Source of the DNA: Xanthomonas hydrangeae
GTDB taxonomy: Bacteria > Pseudomonadota > Gammaproteobacteria > Xanthomonadales > Xanthomonadaceae
Direction of reading: 5' to 3'
Assembly: GCA_905142475.1 (NCBI GenBank)
Contig: LR990730.1
Span: forward strand, 1,922,001-1,986,000
Length of the DNA stretch: 64,000 nt
Shown piece by piece: positions 36,681-45,188 of the stretch. Every line of letters begins with the position of its first letter. Position 1 is the first letter of the stretch. The translations under genes and the position numbers were made by a program. The notes under the pieces were generated by a model. The model was given only the letters and a program-made list of their open reading frames with translations. It searched no databases and was not told the origin of the DNA.

Positions 36681-37097
36681 ATGCCTCTACCGTCCCTTCG
36701 CCATGTGCTCGACCGCTTCGGTGCGACCGGCTCGCTGCTGTGCGCCGTGCATTGCGCCGTGCTGCCGTTGGTGCTGGCGCTGGCGCCGTCGTTAGGCCTG
36801 TCGTTCTGGCTGGGCGATGGCGTCGAGCTGGCGATTGTGGTGTTCGTGAGCCTGCTGGGCCTTTTCAGCCTGGTATTGGGCTATCGCCGTCACAAGGCGC
36901 TGCATGCGCTGGCGCTGCTGCTGCCGGGGTTGCTGCTGCTGTGGGCCGGCCTGCTGTACGACCCGCTGCACCATTCGGCGATCCCGCATGCGGTGGTGAT
37001 GACGCTGGGCGGTGCGCTGGTCGGCATCGCCCATCTGGTCAATCTGCGCCTGAACCACGGGCATGCCCACGTTCACGACGCCAGCTGCGCACACTAG
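36681..37097 (+). CDS. MerC domain inner-membrane protein
   Basis: A 138-residue protein with four hydrophobic segments. The MerC-type Cys pair appears at the start of TM1 as LLCAVHCAVLP. The C-terminus is His-rich (LNHGHAHVHDASCAH) and could bind metal. MerC proteins move mercuric or other soft metal ions; in Xanthomonas-like genomes MerC homologues beside zinc receptors are probably zinc-related. It is divergent from the ZnuD-like receptor with Zur-like boxes between them. Confidence 0.85.
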   Translation: MPLPSLRHVLDRFGATGSLLCAVHCAVLPLVLALAPSLGLSFWLGDGVELAIVVFVSLLGLFSLVLGYRRHKALHALALLLPGLLLLWAGLLYDPLHHSAIPHAVVMTLGGALVGIAHLVNLRLNHGHAHVHDASCAH

Positions 37098-37233
37098 CCC
37101 AGGCTGCGCTGGCCGCAGCCGTCGTGGTAGGCTTGCCGGCCTTGCGCGAGGGCGCCGCCGGCGTAAACCTCGCCAGACCCGTGTTCAGCGCGGGGATTTT
37201 GTATTCAGTATTCACATTCAGGAGTCGACGAAC

Positions 37234-37416
37234 ATGGGTAAGGGTGACCGCAAGACCGCCAAGGGCAAGCGCTACAATTCCAGCTACGGCAATTCGCGCT
37301 CGCACGCGGTGAGCAAGGTTGTCGTGGGTGCAGCTTCCCCGGTTGCCAAGAAGGGCGTGGTCAAGGCCCCGGCCAAGAAGGCTGTAGCCAAGAAGACCGT
37401 CGCCAAGGCCGGCTGA
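37234..37416 (+). CDS. 30S ribosomal protein THX-like basic peptide
   Basis: A 60-residue very basic peptide beginning MGKGDRKTAKGKRYNSSYGN, the signature of the THX family, which binds in the head of the small ribosomal subunit. The C-terminal half is a Lys/Ala repeat tail (KAPAKKAVAKKTVAKAG), like a histone-type nucleic-acid-binding tail. ATG 37234 has AGGAG nine bases upstream. A strong terminator follows at 37442-37467. It appears to be transcribed alone. Confidence 0.85.
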   Translation: MGKGDRKTAKGKRYNSSYGNSRSHAVSKVVVGAASPVAKKGVVKAPAKKAVAKKTVAKAG

Positions 37417-37441
37417 TTCCTAGCCCGCTTCGCGACACCAG

Positions 37442-37467
37442 AACGCGGCGCTTGCGCCGCGTTTTTT
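37442..37467 (+). terminator. Rho-independent terminator after the THX gene
   Basis: AACGCGGCGC, TT, GCGCCGCGTT followed by further T residues to 37467. It lies 26 bases after the THX stop. On the opposite strand it may also act for the convergent ClC gene at 37502. Confidence 0.9.
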
Positions 37468-37501
37468 ATGTCCGAGGTCAGCGCAAACGCGCGCGTCGTT
37501 G

Positions 37502-38839
37502 CTAGCGCGTCGTTTCCGCAACCGGCGATTGGCTGGCCGCCGCCGGCGCCAGCAACTGTTCGGCCAGTCCGCGATAGATCGGCGTCTTGCACACCAGCCC
37601 GGACACCGCACGCGCAATCAGCACGGTGGCCAGGATCGGCAGCAGCATCTGGCTGGTGTCGGTGAGTTCCAGCGAGATCACTGCCGAGGTCAGCGGTGCC
37701 TGGGTCACGCCGGTCAGATAGGCGCACATGCCCAGCAGCACGAAGGTGCGCGGGTCCACGCCCGGCATCAGCACCGACAGGTTGTGGCCGATGCCGGCGC
37801 CCACCGCCAGTGCCGGCGAGAACAATCCGCCCGGGATGCCTGCCAAATACGAGACCAGATTGGCCACCAGCTTCATCAGCCCGAATTCGTGACCGACCAC
37901 CGCATGCCCCTGCACCAGGCTGCGCGCCTGCTCGTAGCCCGTGCCGAACGCGCCTTGCCCGAACACCAGCGCCAGGCCGACCAGGGCCACCCCGCACAGC
38001 GCGGCCAGCAGCACCGGATGGCGCTGGCGTAGCGTCGCCAGCCAGCGCGGCTTGCCACTGACGCTGGCCAGCACCAGGCGCGCGAACACCCCGCCAAGCA
38101 GACCGGCCACGCCGCCGCACAGCGCGATCGCCAACCACGCCTGACCCAGCGGCAACGCCACCGCCACCTTGCCGAAATAGGTGTAGTTGCCCAACAGGCC
38201 CAGCGACACCACGCCACCGACGATCACCGCCGTGAGCAAGGTGCCGGAGAAGCGGTGCTCGAAACGCCCGCTCAATTCTTCGATCGCGAACACCACGCCG
38301 GCCAGTGGCGTGTTGAACGCCGCCGCGATACCGGCCGCGCCGCCGGCAAGCAGAAAATGCGAGAGCTCGCGCGGATCGTGAAATCCGAACCAACGCCCGA
38401 ACACATGCATCAGGCTGGCGCCGACATGCACGGTGGGACCTTCGCGGCCCACCGATGCGCCACCGAACAGTGACAAGGTGGTCAGGGCGAGCTTGCCGAT
38501 CGACACGCGCAACGACAGATTGGTTTCGCGAAACGCCGGATCGTTGTGTTCCAGCGCGGCGATGACCTGCGGAATGCCGCTACCGCGCGTGGGTCGCATC
38601 GCGCCGGAGGTTAGCCAGGCCAGCAAGGTGAAGATGCCCGGCGTCAGCAGCAGCGCCCACCAGATCGAATGCGCGGTGATGCGCTGAAACAACTGGAAGG
38701 CCGCGTCGCTGGCCTTGGCGAACACGATCGCCACCAGTGCTACTGCAATTGCGCCACCCCACAGTGCAGCGCGGCGACGCCAGCCTTCGCTGGATAACAA
38801 CGGCCGCAGCCGGCGCGGCGAGGAATCGGAAGCAGACAT
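37502..38839 (-). CDS. ClC family chloride channel/transporter
   Basis: A 445-residue membrane protein with the three ClC filter motifs: GSGIPQV near residue 85, GREGPTV near residue 130 with the gating glutamate, and GGLFSPALAVGAGIG in the second half. Many hydrophobic helices fit the antiparallel ClC fold. The presence of the gating Glu is compatible with either a Cl-/H+ exchanger or a channel. No CBS domains are present, as usual in bacteria. It is convergent with the THX gene and 43 bases downstream of the NPP gene. Confidence 0.93.
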   Translation of the reverse strand: MSASDSSPRRLRPLLSSEGWRRRAALWGGAIAVALVAIVFAKASDAAFQLFQRITAHSIWWALLLTPGIFTLLAWLTSGAMRPTRGSGIPQVIAALEHNDPAFRETNLSLRVSIGKLALTTLSLFGGASVGREGPTVHVGASLMHVFGRWFGFHDPRELSHFLLAGGAAGIAAAFNTPLAGVVFAIEELSGRFEHRFSGTLLTAVIVGGVVSLGLLGNYTYFGKVAVALPLGQAWLAIALCGGVAGLLGGVFARLVLASVSGKPRWLATLRQRHPVLLAALCGVALVGLALVFGQGAFGTGYEQARSLVQGHAVVGHEFGLMKLVANLVSYLAGIPGGLFSPALAVGAGIGHNLSVLMPGVDPRTFVLLGMCAYLTGVTQAPLTSAVISLELTDTSQMLLPILATVLIARAVSGLVCKTPIYRGLAEQLLAPAAASQSPVAETTR

Positions 38840-38882
38840 GCCGTTATTGTCGCATCGGCTCGCCGTAGCCGCGACGCGTCAC

Positions 38883-40181
38883 TCAGCGTGCGTCGGCCGG
38901 CGGCACGCGCAAGGCCGGCAACAAGGTGGCGGGATTGCCATCGTTGGGCGCGGCGGGAATTCCCAACAGCCGCGTCATCAGGGAATACACATCGACATTA
39001 TCGAAACCCGGCAAGGTCTTGCCCTGCGCCAGATCCGGGCCTTGCGCCAGGAACACCGCGCGCATCGACGGCAGCGCCGGATCGAAGCCGTGCGAGCCAC
39101 GCATCTGACCGGGCAGGCGCTTGGCCAGTTTGTCCGGAAACAGTGCGTCCCAGCCCTCGTGCATCTGGCACACGATCGGCGGAATGCGCGGGTGCGTGCC
39201 GTACTGCCAGCGTGCGGGCAGCGCTGCCTTGCGCCAGCAGTCGTACTGCGCATGCGCACCGAGCAGGGTGGCTTCGGCGCGCGCCTGCTGCCCGGGCACG
39301 GGATCGAAGCTGATCACCTGGCCCTCGGTGATTGCAGTGGCGATGGTGGGCGGCGCCAGGTCTTCCACGCTGAGCGCATGCCCGGGCGGCACCTCGGCCA
39401 TGCCGTGGTCGGAGACCACGATGATGTTGGTGCGGCTGCGCGTGCCGTCGCGCTGCATGCCGGCCAGCAGGCGGCCGATCGCGCTATCCACCGCGCGCAC
39501 GCTGTCGGCGTACTCGCGCGACTCCGGGCCATGATCGTGGCCGGCTTCGTCCACGTGTTCGAAATACAGCGTGACCAGTCGATTGGTGGCAGCGCCTGAT
39601 GCGTCCAGCCAGCCCAGCACCTCGTCCACGCGCGCGTCCAGACCGGTGCCTTCTTCATAGTGGCGCCAGCGCGTGGGGCGCACGCCTGCAATCGCCGCCT
39701 CGCTGCCGGGCCACGACCAGGTCGCTGCATGCAGACCGTTGTTTTCGGCACCCACCCAGATCGGCTCACCGCCCCACCAGCGTGCATCGCCCACGGCGTC
39801 GGGTTTGCTCAGCCAGAAGCTGCCGAGCACCGGGTCGCGCATGCTGTTGTGCACGATGCCGTGGTGGTCCGGGCGCAGGCCGGTGACCAGCGTGTAGTGA
39901 TTGGGAAAGGTCAGCGACGGATACGACGGGGTCATCCAGCGCGCACGCACGCCGTCGTGCGCGAGCTGCGACAGGTTGGGCGTGATGCCGCGATCGAGCA
40001 TGTCGGCGCGCAGGCCGTCGATGGAAATCAGCAGCAAGGGATGCGGCGTGTCGCTGGATGGCGCTTCCGCCGATGCCGATTCGCTGGAGACGGCCGGTGG
40101 CGCGCTGCGCGGCATAGTGCTGGTACAGGCCGTAAGCAGCGCAAACGCGGTGGCGGCAAACACAAAACGTCGATCGATCAT
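38883..40181 (-). CDS. Nucleotide pyrophosphatase/phosphodiesterase (NPP) of the alkaline phosphatase superfamily
   Basis: A 432-residue lipoprotein (lipobox region FALLTACTS). The two-zinc active site is recognisable: first Asp in LLISIDGLRADML, nucleophilic Thr in SYPSLTFPNHYTLVTGL (Thr91 by this start), Asp/His in FEHVDEAGHDHGP, Asp-His in VVSDHGMAEVP, and a late His in GSHGFDPALPS. It closely resembles the Xanthomonas NPP used as a model enzyme, which cleaves phosphodiesters such as NAD+ or nucleotide analogues. It acts in the periplasm or on the cell surface. Confidence 0.93.
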   Translation of the reverse strand: MIDRRFVFAATAFALLTACTSTMPRSAPPAVSSESASAEAPSSDTPHPLLLISIDGLRADMLDRGITPNLSQLAHDGVRARWMTPSYPSLTFPNHYTLVTGLRPDHHGIVHNSMRDPVLGSFWLSKPDAVGDARWWGGEPIWVGAENNGLHAATWSWPGSEAAIAGVRPTRWRHYEEGTGLDARVDEVLGWLDASGAATNRLVTLYFEHVDEAGHDHGPESREYADSVRAVDSAIGRLLAGMQRDGTRSRTNIIVVSDHGMAEVPPGHALSVEDLAPPTIATAITEGQVISFDPVPGQQARAEATLLGAHAQYDCWRKAALPARWQYGTHPRIPPIVCQMHEGWDALFPDKLAKRLPGQMRGSHGFDPALPSMRAVFLAQGPDLAQGKTLPGFDNVDVYSLMTRLLGIPAAPNDGNPATLLPALRVPPADAR

Positions 40182-40217
40182 CGCGCCAGTTTACGGCGTG
40201 GCAATGACTTGGCGAAG

Positions 40218-40763
40218 TCAGCGCACCTTGGTTGCAGAGAATTCGGCGAACAGATCGTCGGCAGGTGCGCTCTGGCGCGGCGACCACCCTTCCAGCTGCA
40301 ACAACGCCTGCTTGGTCGGCAGGCCGCCGCCGAAGCCGGTCAACGCACCGTTGGCGCCGATCACGCGATGGCAGGGCAGCACGATCGGCAGCGGATTGCG
40401 GCCATTGGCGGCACCAACTGCGCGGCTGGCGGCCGGCCGTCCCACCGCATGTGCAAGTTGCGCATAGCTCCAGGTCTGCCCGAACGGAATCTGCGCCAGC
40501 GTGTGCCAGACCTGCAGCTGAAATGGCGTGCCGGTCGGTATCAACGGCAGATCGAAACTGCGCCGCCCGCCGTACAGATAATCGAGCAATTGCTCGCGCG
40601 CCTCGCGCACCAAGGGTGCATCGGGATCGTGCAACCAACGCGCGCGGCCGAGCGCGTCGTAGCGATTCTGCGCGAACAGGATGTGGTGCACGCCGGCGTG
40701 ATCGGCGGCCACGCTGAGTGCGCCGATCGGCGAGGGGAAGGTGTCGTAATACAACGTGCTCAT
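40218..40763 (-). CDS. ogt: Methylated-DNA--protein-cysteine methyltransferase
   Basis: A 181-residue suicide repair protein that removes O6-alkyl groups from guanine. The acceptor Cys is in NPLPIVLPCHRVIGANGALTG-type active site (PCHRV), with the Arg finger helix region SYAQLAHAVGRPAASRAVG. The N-terminal ribonuclease-like domain is present. ATG 40763 overlaps the stop of the Ada-AlkA gene (ATGA), so both are cotranslated. Together they make a complete alkylation response split over two proteins. Confidence 0.95.
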   Translation of the reverse strand: MSTLYYDTFPSPIGALSVAADHAGVHHILFAQNRYDALGRARWLHDPDAPLVREAREQLLDYLYGGRRSFDLPLIPTGTPFQLQVWHTLAQIPFGQTWSYAQLAHAVGRPAASRAVGAANGRNPLPIVLPCHRVIGANGALTGFGGGLPTKQALLQLEGWSPRQSAPADDLFAEFSATKVR

Positions 40764-42223
40764 GAACGGGTGTCCTTGCGATCGACGGCGAGATGCCACA
40801 GGTGCAATACGGCGTAGGCGCGCCACGGCCGCCACGCCTGCGAGCGCGCTTCGGTGGCGCGTTCACTGAGGCGCTCGGGCGTGCCGAGCACCTGTTGCAG
40901 GATCAGGTCGCCGGCCGGAAACGCATCCGGATGCGATAGCGCACGCATGGCGATGTACTGCGTTGTCCACGGCCCGATGCCGGGCAACGCAGTGCAGGCG
41001 GCGACGAACTCGGGCAGGCGCTGGCCGGCGCCAAAATGCAGCCGGCCTTGCGCGCATGCCGATGCCAATGCACGCAGCGTGGCGGCGCGTGCACGCGGCA
41101 GGCCGAGGTGTTCCAGTGGCGCCTCGGCCAGCTGTTCCGGCGTGGGAAAGATGCGATCCAGGCCCGGCGGCATGTCGACATGATGGCCGCCATGGCGCTC
41201 GACCAGCCGCGCCGCCAGCGCCGCCGCACCGGCCACGCTGATCTGCTGGCCCAGCACCGCGCGCACCGCCACTTCAAAGCCGTCCCAGCCACCCGGCACG
41301 CGCAGGCCGGGGCGGCGCGCGATCGCCTCGGCCAGCAACGGTTCGGACGCCAGCGTGGCGTGCACCGCCTGCAGATCCGCATCCAGATCGAACAGGCGGC
41401 GCACGCGTCGCACGATCTGCGGAATCTGACGCGGGTCGGTCGCACCGATGCGCAACAACAATTCCGTACGCTGCGGCGCTGCGCTGACGTCGATCAACGT
41501 CGCGTTGCCCTGTGTGCCGATCACGCGCCGGTAGCTGCACTCGTCGACCTGCTCGATGCCGGGAATCGCACGCCGCTGCAGAAACGCCAGCATCGCAGGT
41601 AGATCCAGCGGCGGCCGATAGCCGAGTCGCAAGGTCAGCTCGCCACCCGGCACCTCGGCACGCTGCTTGCGCAACGCCGACGGCGGCATGCCGCAGCCAT
41701 CCAGAAACGCCGCGTTGAAGCGCCGCAGGCTGTTGAAGCCAGCCGCCAGTGCGACCTCGGTGACCGGCAATGCGGTTTCGGTCAGCAGTTGCTTGGCCAG
41801 CAGCAGCCGGCGCGTGCAATGCACCTGGATCGGCGTGGCGCCGAGCTGCTGCACGAACTGCCGCTGCAACTGGCGCGCACTCAAACCGACCGCATCGGCC
41901 AGCGTCTGCACCGGCTGCTCCTGCAGGGCGCCTTCGACAATCATCGCCAGCGCACGCTGCACGCTTTCTTCGCCCAGATGCTGCTGCGCCTGCGGCGACA
42001 GTTCCGGCCGGCAGCGCAGGCATGGCCGGTAGCCGGCGGCACTAGCCGCTGCCGCAGTTGCGTAGTAACTGATATTGCCCGGCTTGGGCGGCGGTGCCGG
42101 ACACACCGGGCGGCAGTAGATGCCGGTGCTGCGCACGGCGGTGAAGAACAACCCATCGAAGCGTGCATCGCGCGCCAAGCGGGCGCGGTCGCATTGAATT
42201 CGGTCGGGCGTGGCGGTTTGCAT
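40760..42223 (-). CDS. alkA: N-Ada/AraC/AlkA fusion: alkylation sensor and 3-methyladenine DNA glycosylase
   Basis: A 487-residue fusion. Residues 1-80 are the Ada zinc domain with all four Cys (GIYCRPVCP and YRPCLRCRP), the first being the methyl-phosphotriester acceptor. Residues 85-190 are an AraC-type helix-turn-helix (QTLADAVGLSARQLQRQF). Residues 195-310 are AlkA_N. The rest is the HhH-GPD glycosylase with the hairpin LPGIGPWTTQYIAMRAL and catalytic Asp in SHPDAFPAGD. It should both sense and repair alkyl damage and activate its own operon with ogt. The order resembles Mycobacterium tuberculosis Rv1317c-ogt. Confidence 0.93.
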   Translation of the reverse strand: MQTATPDRIQCDRARLARDARFDGLFFTAVRSTGIYCRPVCPAPPPKPGNISYYATAAAASAAGYRPCLRCRPELSPQAQQHLGEESVQRALAMIVEGALQEQPVQTLADAVGLSARQLQRQFVQQLGATPIQVHCTRRLLLAKQLLTETALPVTEVALAAGFNSLRRFNAAFLDGCGMPPSALRKQRAEVPGGELTLRLGYRPPLDLPAMLAFLQRRAIPGIEQVDECSYRRVIGTQGNATLIDVSAAPQRTELLLRIGATDPRQIPQIVRRVRRLFDLDADLQAVHATLASEPLLAEAIARRPGLRVPGGWDGFEVAVRAVLGQQISVAGAAALAARLVERHGGHHVDMPPGLDRIFPTPEQLAEAPLEHLGLPRARAATLRALASACAQGRLHFGAGQRLPEFVAACTALPGIGPWTTQYIAMRALSHPDAFPAGDLILQQVLGTPERLSERATEARSQAWRPWRAYAVLHLWHLAVDRKDTRS

Positions 42224-42370
42224 GGTGCCAGTCTATGCGCTCGTTCCGACCCAGGCTGGCCGTTTTCGGACAACGCTGCGCAGGATATGCGTGTTCATGG
42301 CAGGGTCAACCGGTTGGCCCATTCAGCCATAGACTGAGGGTGATCTCGGTCGCGGTCTGTGTCCTACCTC

Positions 42371-43561
42371 ATGCTGAAACTGTTCTGCCTCTCTCTTTGC
42401 TGAGTGCTGGCGCTGTCCGGTTGCGATCGCACCGGCACGTCGGCCGATGCCGCGGGTGCGCAGCAGAACGGCGCGGGGCAGGCCGGCGATGGCGACCATA
42501 TGGTCTCGGTGGATACGCCCGAACCGGTGGCAACGCCCCCGCGCCCGCGTGCCGCCCAAACAGGCGAGGCGGGGTGGCCGCAGGCGGAGCTGGACGCAGG
42601 CAAGGCCTGGATCAGCTGCGCCACCGATTACAGCAGCGCCGCCGGCGACGGCACGCTGCTGCCGGCGCTGGATCGCGCCAGTGTGGAAGCGGCGCTGGCG
42701 CCGTGTCGCGACACCGGGCTGCTGCGGGTGCGCTATGCCGGCAAGATCAACGCCGGTTTCGCTGCGCTGGTATGGCGGTTGGCGGCAGTGGCCGAGCAAC
42801 TGCAGCTGCCGCATCGCATCCTGGACCTGGATTCCAGCGGCGGGCAGGTCGAAGCGGCGATCCGCGCCGGCGATGTGATCGGCGAATCCAACTGGACCAT
42901 CTGGGTGCGCGAAGGCTCGATCTGCCACAGCGCCTGCGTGTTCGTGCTGGCTGCCGGCGACAACCGGTTGGTGGCCGGCAAGATCGGCATCCATCGCATG
43001 ATGCGGATCAGTTCCAAGGCCACCTCGCGCGCGGAACTCAATCGCGAATTGCGCGAGGTCTACGGCAACGTCAAGGATTATCTGGAGCGCAACGGCGTGG
43101 CGGTGGCGGTGGCCGACCTGATGATGACCGTGCCCAACCGCAGCCTGCGCCTGCTGACGATGGACGAGCTGCGCGAGTACGGCCTGGACGGCACCAACGC
43201 GGTGCAGGATGATCTGGAGCGCATCCGCCAGATGCGCAAGTGCGGCGACGCCTTCGTGCGGCGCAAGGATGCGTTTCTGGTCGCCTTCGATCAGAAGTGC
43301 AAGGGCGCCGGCGCCGATCTGGAGGCGGTCAACGCCTGCGGCCTGGCCTTGAAGCAGCGCTTCGGTTTCCCGGATGCCACCTGCCCGGAAGAAAGCCCGC
43401 TGGCCGAAACCGATGCCGCCGCCTTGCCTGCGACTTCCGACCCGGCGGAGGCGGCGGACGCGGCTGCGGGCGACACCCAGCTCGCCACGCCGGCACCGGC
43501 ACCGGCCGCTGCCGAATCGGTCTCCGAGCCGGCGCCGGCCCCTGTTCATCGCGAAGGCTGA
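42371..43561 (+). CDS. ClpP-fold periplasmic lipoprotein, with a stop codon in the signal peptide
   Basis: The ATG at 42371 begins MLKLFCLSLC, then TGA (42401-42403), then in the same frame VLALSGCDRTG, a lipobox. The remaining 385 codons from GTG 42404 are open. The mature part has a ClpP/crotonase-like region: LDLDSSGGQVEAAIRAGDVI and ICHSACVFVLAAGDNRLV, where the Ser of HSAC takes the usual nucleophile position. An Ala/Pro-rich tail follows. Starting at GTG 42404 would leave a signal of only six residues before the lipobox Cys, probably too short for export. The gene may be newly broken. Confidence 0.65.
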
Positions 43562-43625
43562 GCTTCACGCGCACCGCACCGTCCGCTGCCTATCGTCGCT
43601 GCAGACAACGGCGCCGGGGGGCAAC

Positions 43626-43874
43626 ATGATCGGGAAAACGAAAGGGGTGATGCTGGCGTACCTGCCATCGGCCCTGCTGGTGCTGGGTGGATTCGGAATT
43701 GCCGAGCTCCTGCAGATGCTCGCCGCAGCCAAACAGGTGCAATGGCCGGCAACGCTGGCGGTCTGGCTGAGTCTGGTCGCGTTGATTGCAGCCACGGCGC
43801 GTGCGCTGTGGATCAGCTGGCGGTTGTGGCGGCCGCGCAGCGTTGCGACGGTCCCGCCGAGCGGAGACGCCTGA
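43626..43874 (+). CDS. Small membrane protein, 82 aa
   Basis: I do not recognise this protein. It has two hydrophobic segments (MLAYLPSALLVLGGFGIAEL and WLSLVALIAATARALWISW) and ends in a basic, Pro-containing tail. The topology suggests both ends on the same side of the inner membrane. ATG 43626 lies 64 bases after the ClpP-like gene, on the same strand. No partner is evident. Confidence 0.55.
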   Translation: MIGKTKGVMLAYLPSALLVLGGFGIAELLQMLAAAKQVQWPATLAVWLSLVALIAATARALWISWRLWRPRSVATVPPSGDA

Positions 43875-44042
43875 CGCTGCGGGTCATGCAGTGAAACTTG
43901 TTGCCGGCACGCCTGATGTCGATGCGCCATGGCGCTGCTCGCTCAACGTCATAGACGCAACACGCACTAGACTGCCGTTCCGGGCGCACCCGGCGTGCGA
44001 CTGTTCTCTCTCCGTCGATATACGCACAAGGTCATCTACCCA

Positions 44043-44585
44043 ATGTTCCGTCCCCGTTTGCTTGCCGTGCTGGTGTTGGCTCCGTCGCTTGCCTTCGCAC
44101 AACACCCTCAGACCGGCGCGCGCCCGGCCGCCGCACCGGTTGCTGGCGGAACAACGGCCTCCGGAACAACCGCAGGCACGCCTGCAGCCACTACCGCGCA
44201 GCAGGCGCAGCTGGTCAAGCAGAACACCGAAATGACCCAGGCCGCATTGCGTGTGGCGCAGATGGTCGATACCAATCAGGTCGCACCGCTATGGGATGGC
44301 GCCTCCACGGTGGCCAAGACGGCAGTCAAGCGCGATGTGTTCGTCAGCCAGATCGGCGCCGAGCGCACGCGCCTGGGCGCAGTGGTCGGCCGCGGGCAGG
44401 GCTCGGTGACACGGGTCAAGTACGGCCCCGGCGCGCAGGTGCCGGAAGGGCTGTACGTCAACGTCAGCTTCCCGACCCGGTTTGCCAAGGCCCAGCAACC
44501 GGTGCGCGAGCTGGTGTCGTTTCGGCTGGACGAGGACAAGACCTGGCGGCTTGCCGGCTACAGCCTGCGCGCGTCGATCAAGTGA
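44043..44585 (+). CDS. DUF4019 secreted protein
   Basis: A 180-residue exported protein with signal peptide MFRPRLLAVLVLAPSLAFAQ and a Thr/Ala-rich linker (GTTASGTTAGTPAATTAQQA). The compact DUF4019 domain spans residues about 65-180 (VAQMVDTNQVAPLWDGAST through TWRLAGYSLR). DUF4019 has no established function. An upstream GTG at 43995 would place the signal peptide internally and is rejected. The MAPEG gene follows after 25 bases on the same strand. Confidence 0.75.
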   Translation: MFRPRLLAVLVLAPSLAFAQHPQTGARPAAAPVAGGTTASGTTAGTPAATTAQQAQLVKQNTEMTQAALRVAQMVDTNQVAPLWDGASTVAKTAVKRDVFVSQIGAERTRLGAVVGRGQGSVTRVKYGPGAQVPEGLYVNVSFPTRFAKAQQPVRELVSFRLDEDKTWRLAGYSLRASIK

Positions 44586-44610
44586 TGCAGCTGCCAACCG
44601 GAGACTCTGA

Positions 44611-45012
44611 GTGGAACTGACAATCGAACTAAAGATGCTGGGGTGGGCGATGGTGCTCGGCCTGGTGCAATTGCTGGCCGCCTCGGCCAGCATGACCGCC
44701 CAGCGCGGCAGCAAGTGGAACGCCAGCGCGCGCGATGGCGAGACCAAGCCGTTGACCGGCGTTGCGGCGCGGCTGGACCGCGCCTTCCGCAACTATCAGG
44801 AAACCTTTCCGATCTTCGCGGCTGCAGTGCTGGCGGTGAGTGTTGCCGGACGCACCAACGCAGAGACCGCGCTCGCCATGCAGCTGTATCTGTGGGCGCG
44901 CGTTGCCTATGTGCCGGTTTATGCAGCAGGCATCCCTTATCTGCGTAGTGCGATCTGGGTGGTGTCGTTCTGGGGCATCGTCAAGCTGGTGCGGGCGCTG
45001 TTGGGCTGGTGA
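44611..45012 (+). CDS. MAPEG family membrane protein
   Basis: A 133-residue integral membrane protein with four hydrophobic segments, of the MAPEG group (glutathione- and eicosanoid-related membrane enzymes). The typical pattern RLDRAFRNYQETFPIFAAAVL, with the helix 2 Arg/Asn/Glu residues for glutathione binding, is present, then LYLWARVAYVPVYAAGIP. The start is GTG 44611. The physiological role in bacteria is mostly unknown; glutathione transferase or peroxidase activity is possible. Confidence 0.85.
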   Translation: MELTIELKMLGWAMVLGLVQLLAASASMTAQRGSKWNASARDGETKPLTGVAARLDRAFRNYQETFPIFAAAVLAVSVAGRTNAETALAMQLYLWARVAYVPVYAAGIPYLRSAIWVVSFWGIVKLVRALLGW

Positions 45013-45188
45013 TGTGCCGTAGGTTGCGTTTACGCAGACGGCTGAGGCGTTGCTGACGGAACGTTGCAAGCCGTCGCCTGGCCGCTGCAGCGATGTCGCC
45101 GGCGGCTTTCAGTCTCCTTGATCCTGATCAAAGGGCCGCCAACACCACTGCCGCTAAACTAGGCGTATCGGTGGTGGCGGAGCGCAGC

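Noticed and set aside
37485-37510. Second THX-like or small basic ORF after the terminator
   Set aside because: The sequence after the terminator is the end of the convergent ClC gene; no start or ribosome binding site was found.
42401-42403. TGA read as selenocysteine in the ClpP-like lipoprotein
   Set aside because: It falls in a signal peptide, no selenocysteine insertion element is apparent, and a Cys or Leu at that point is normal. A nonsense change is simpler.
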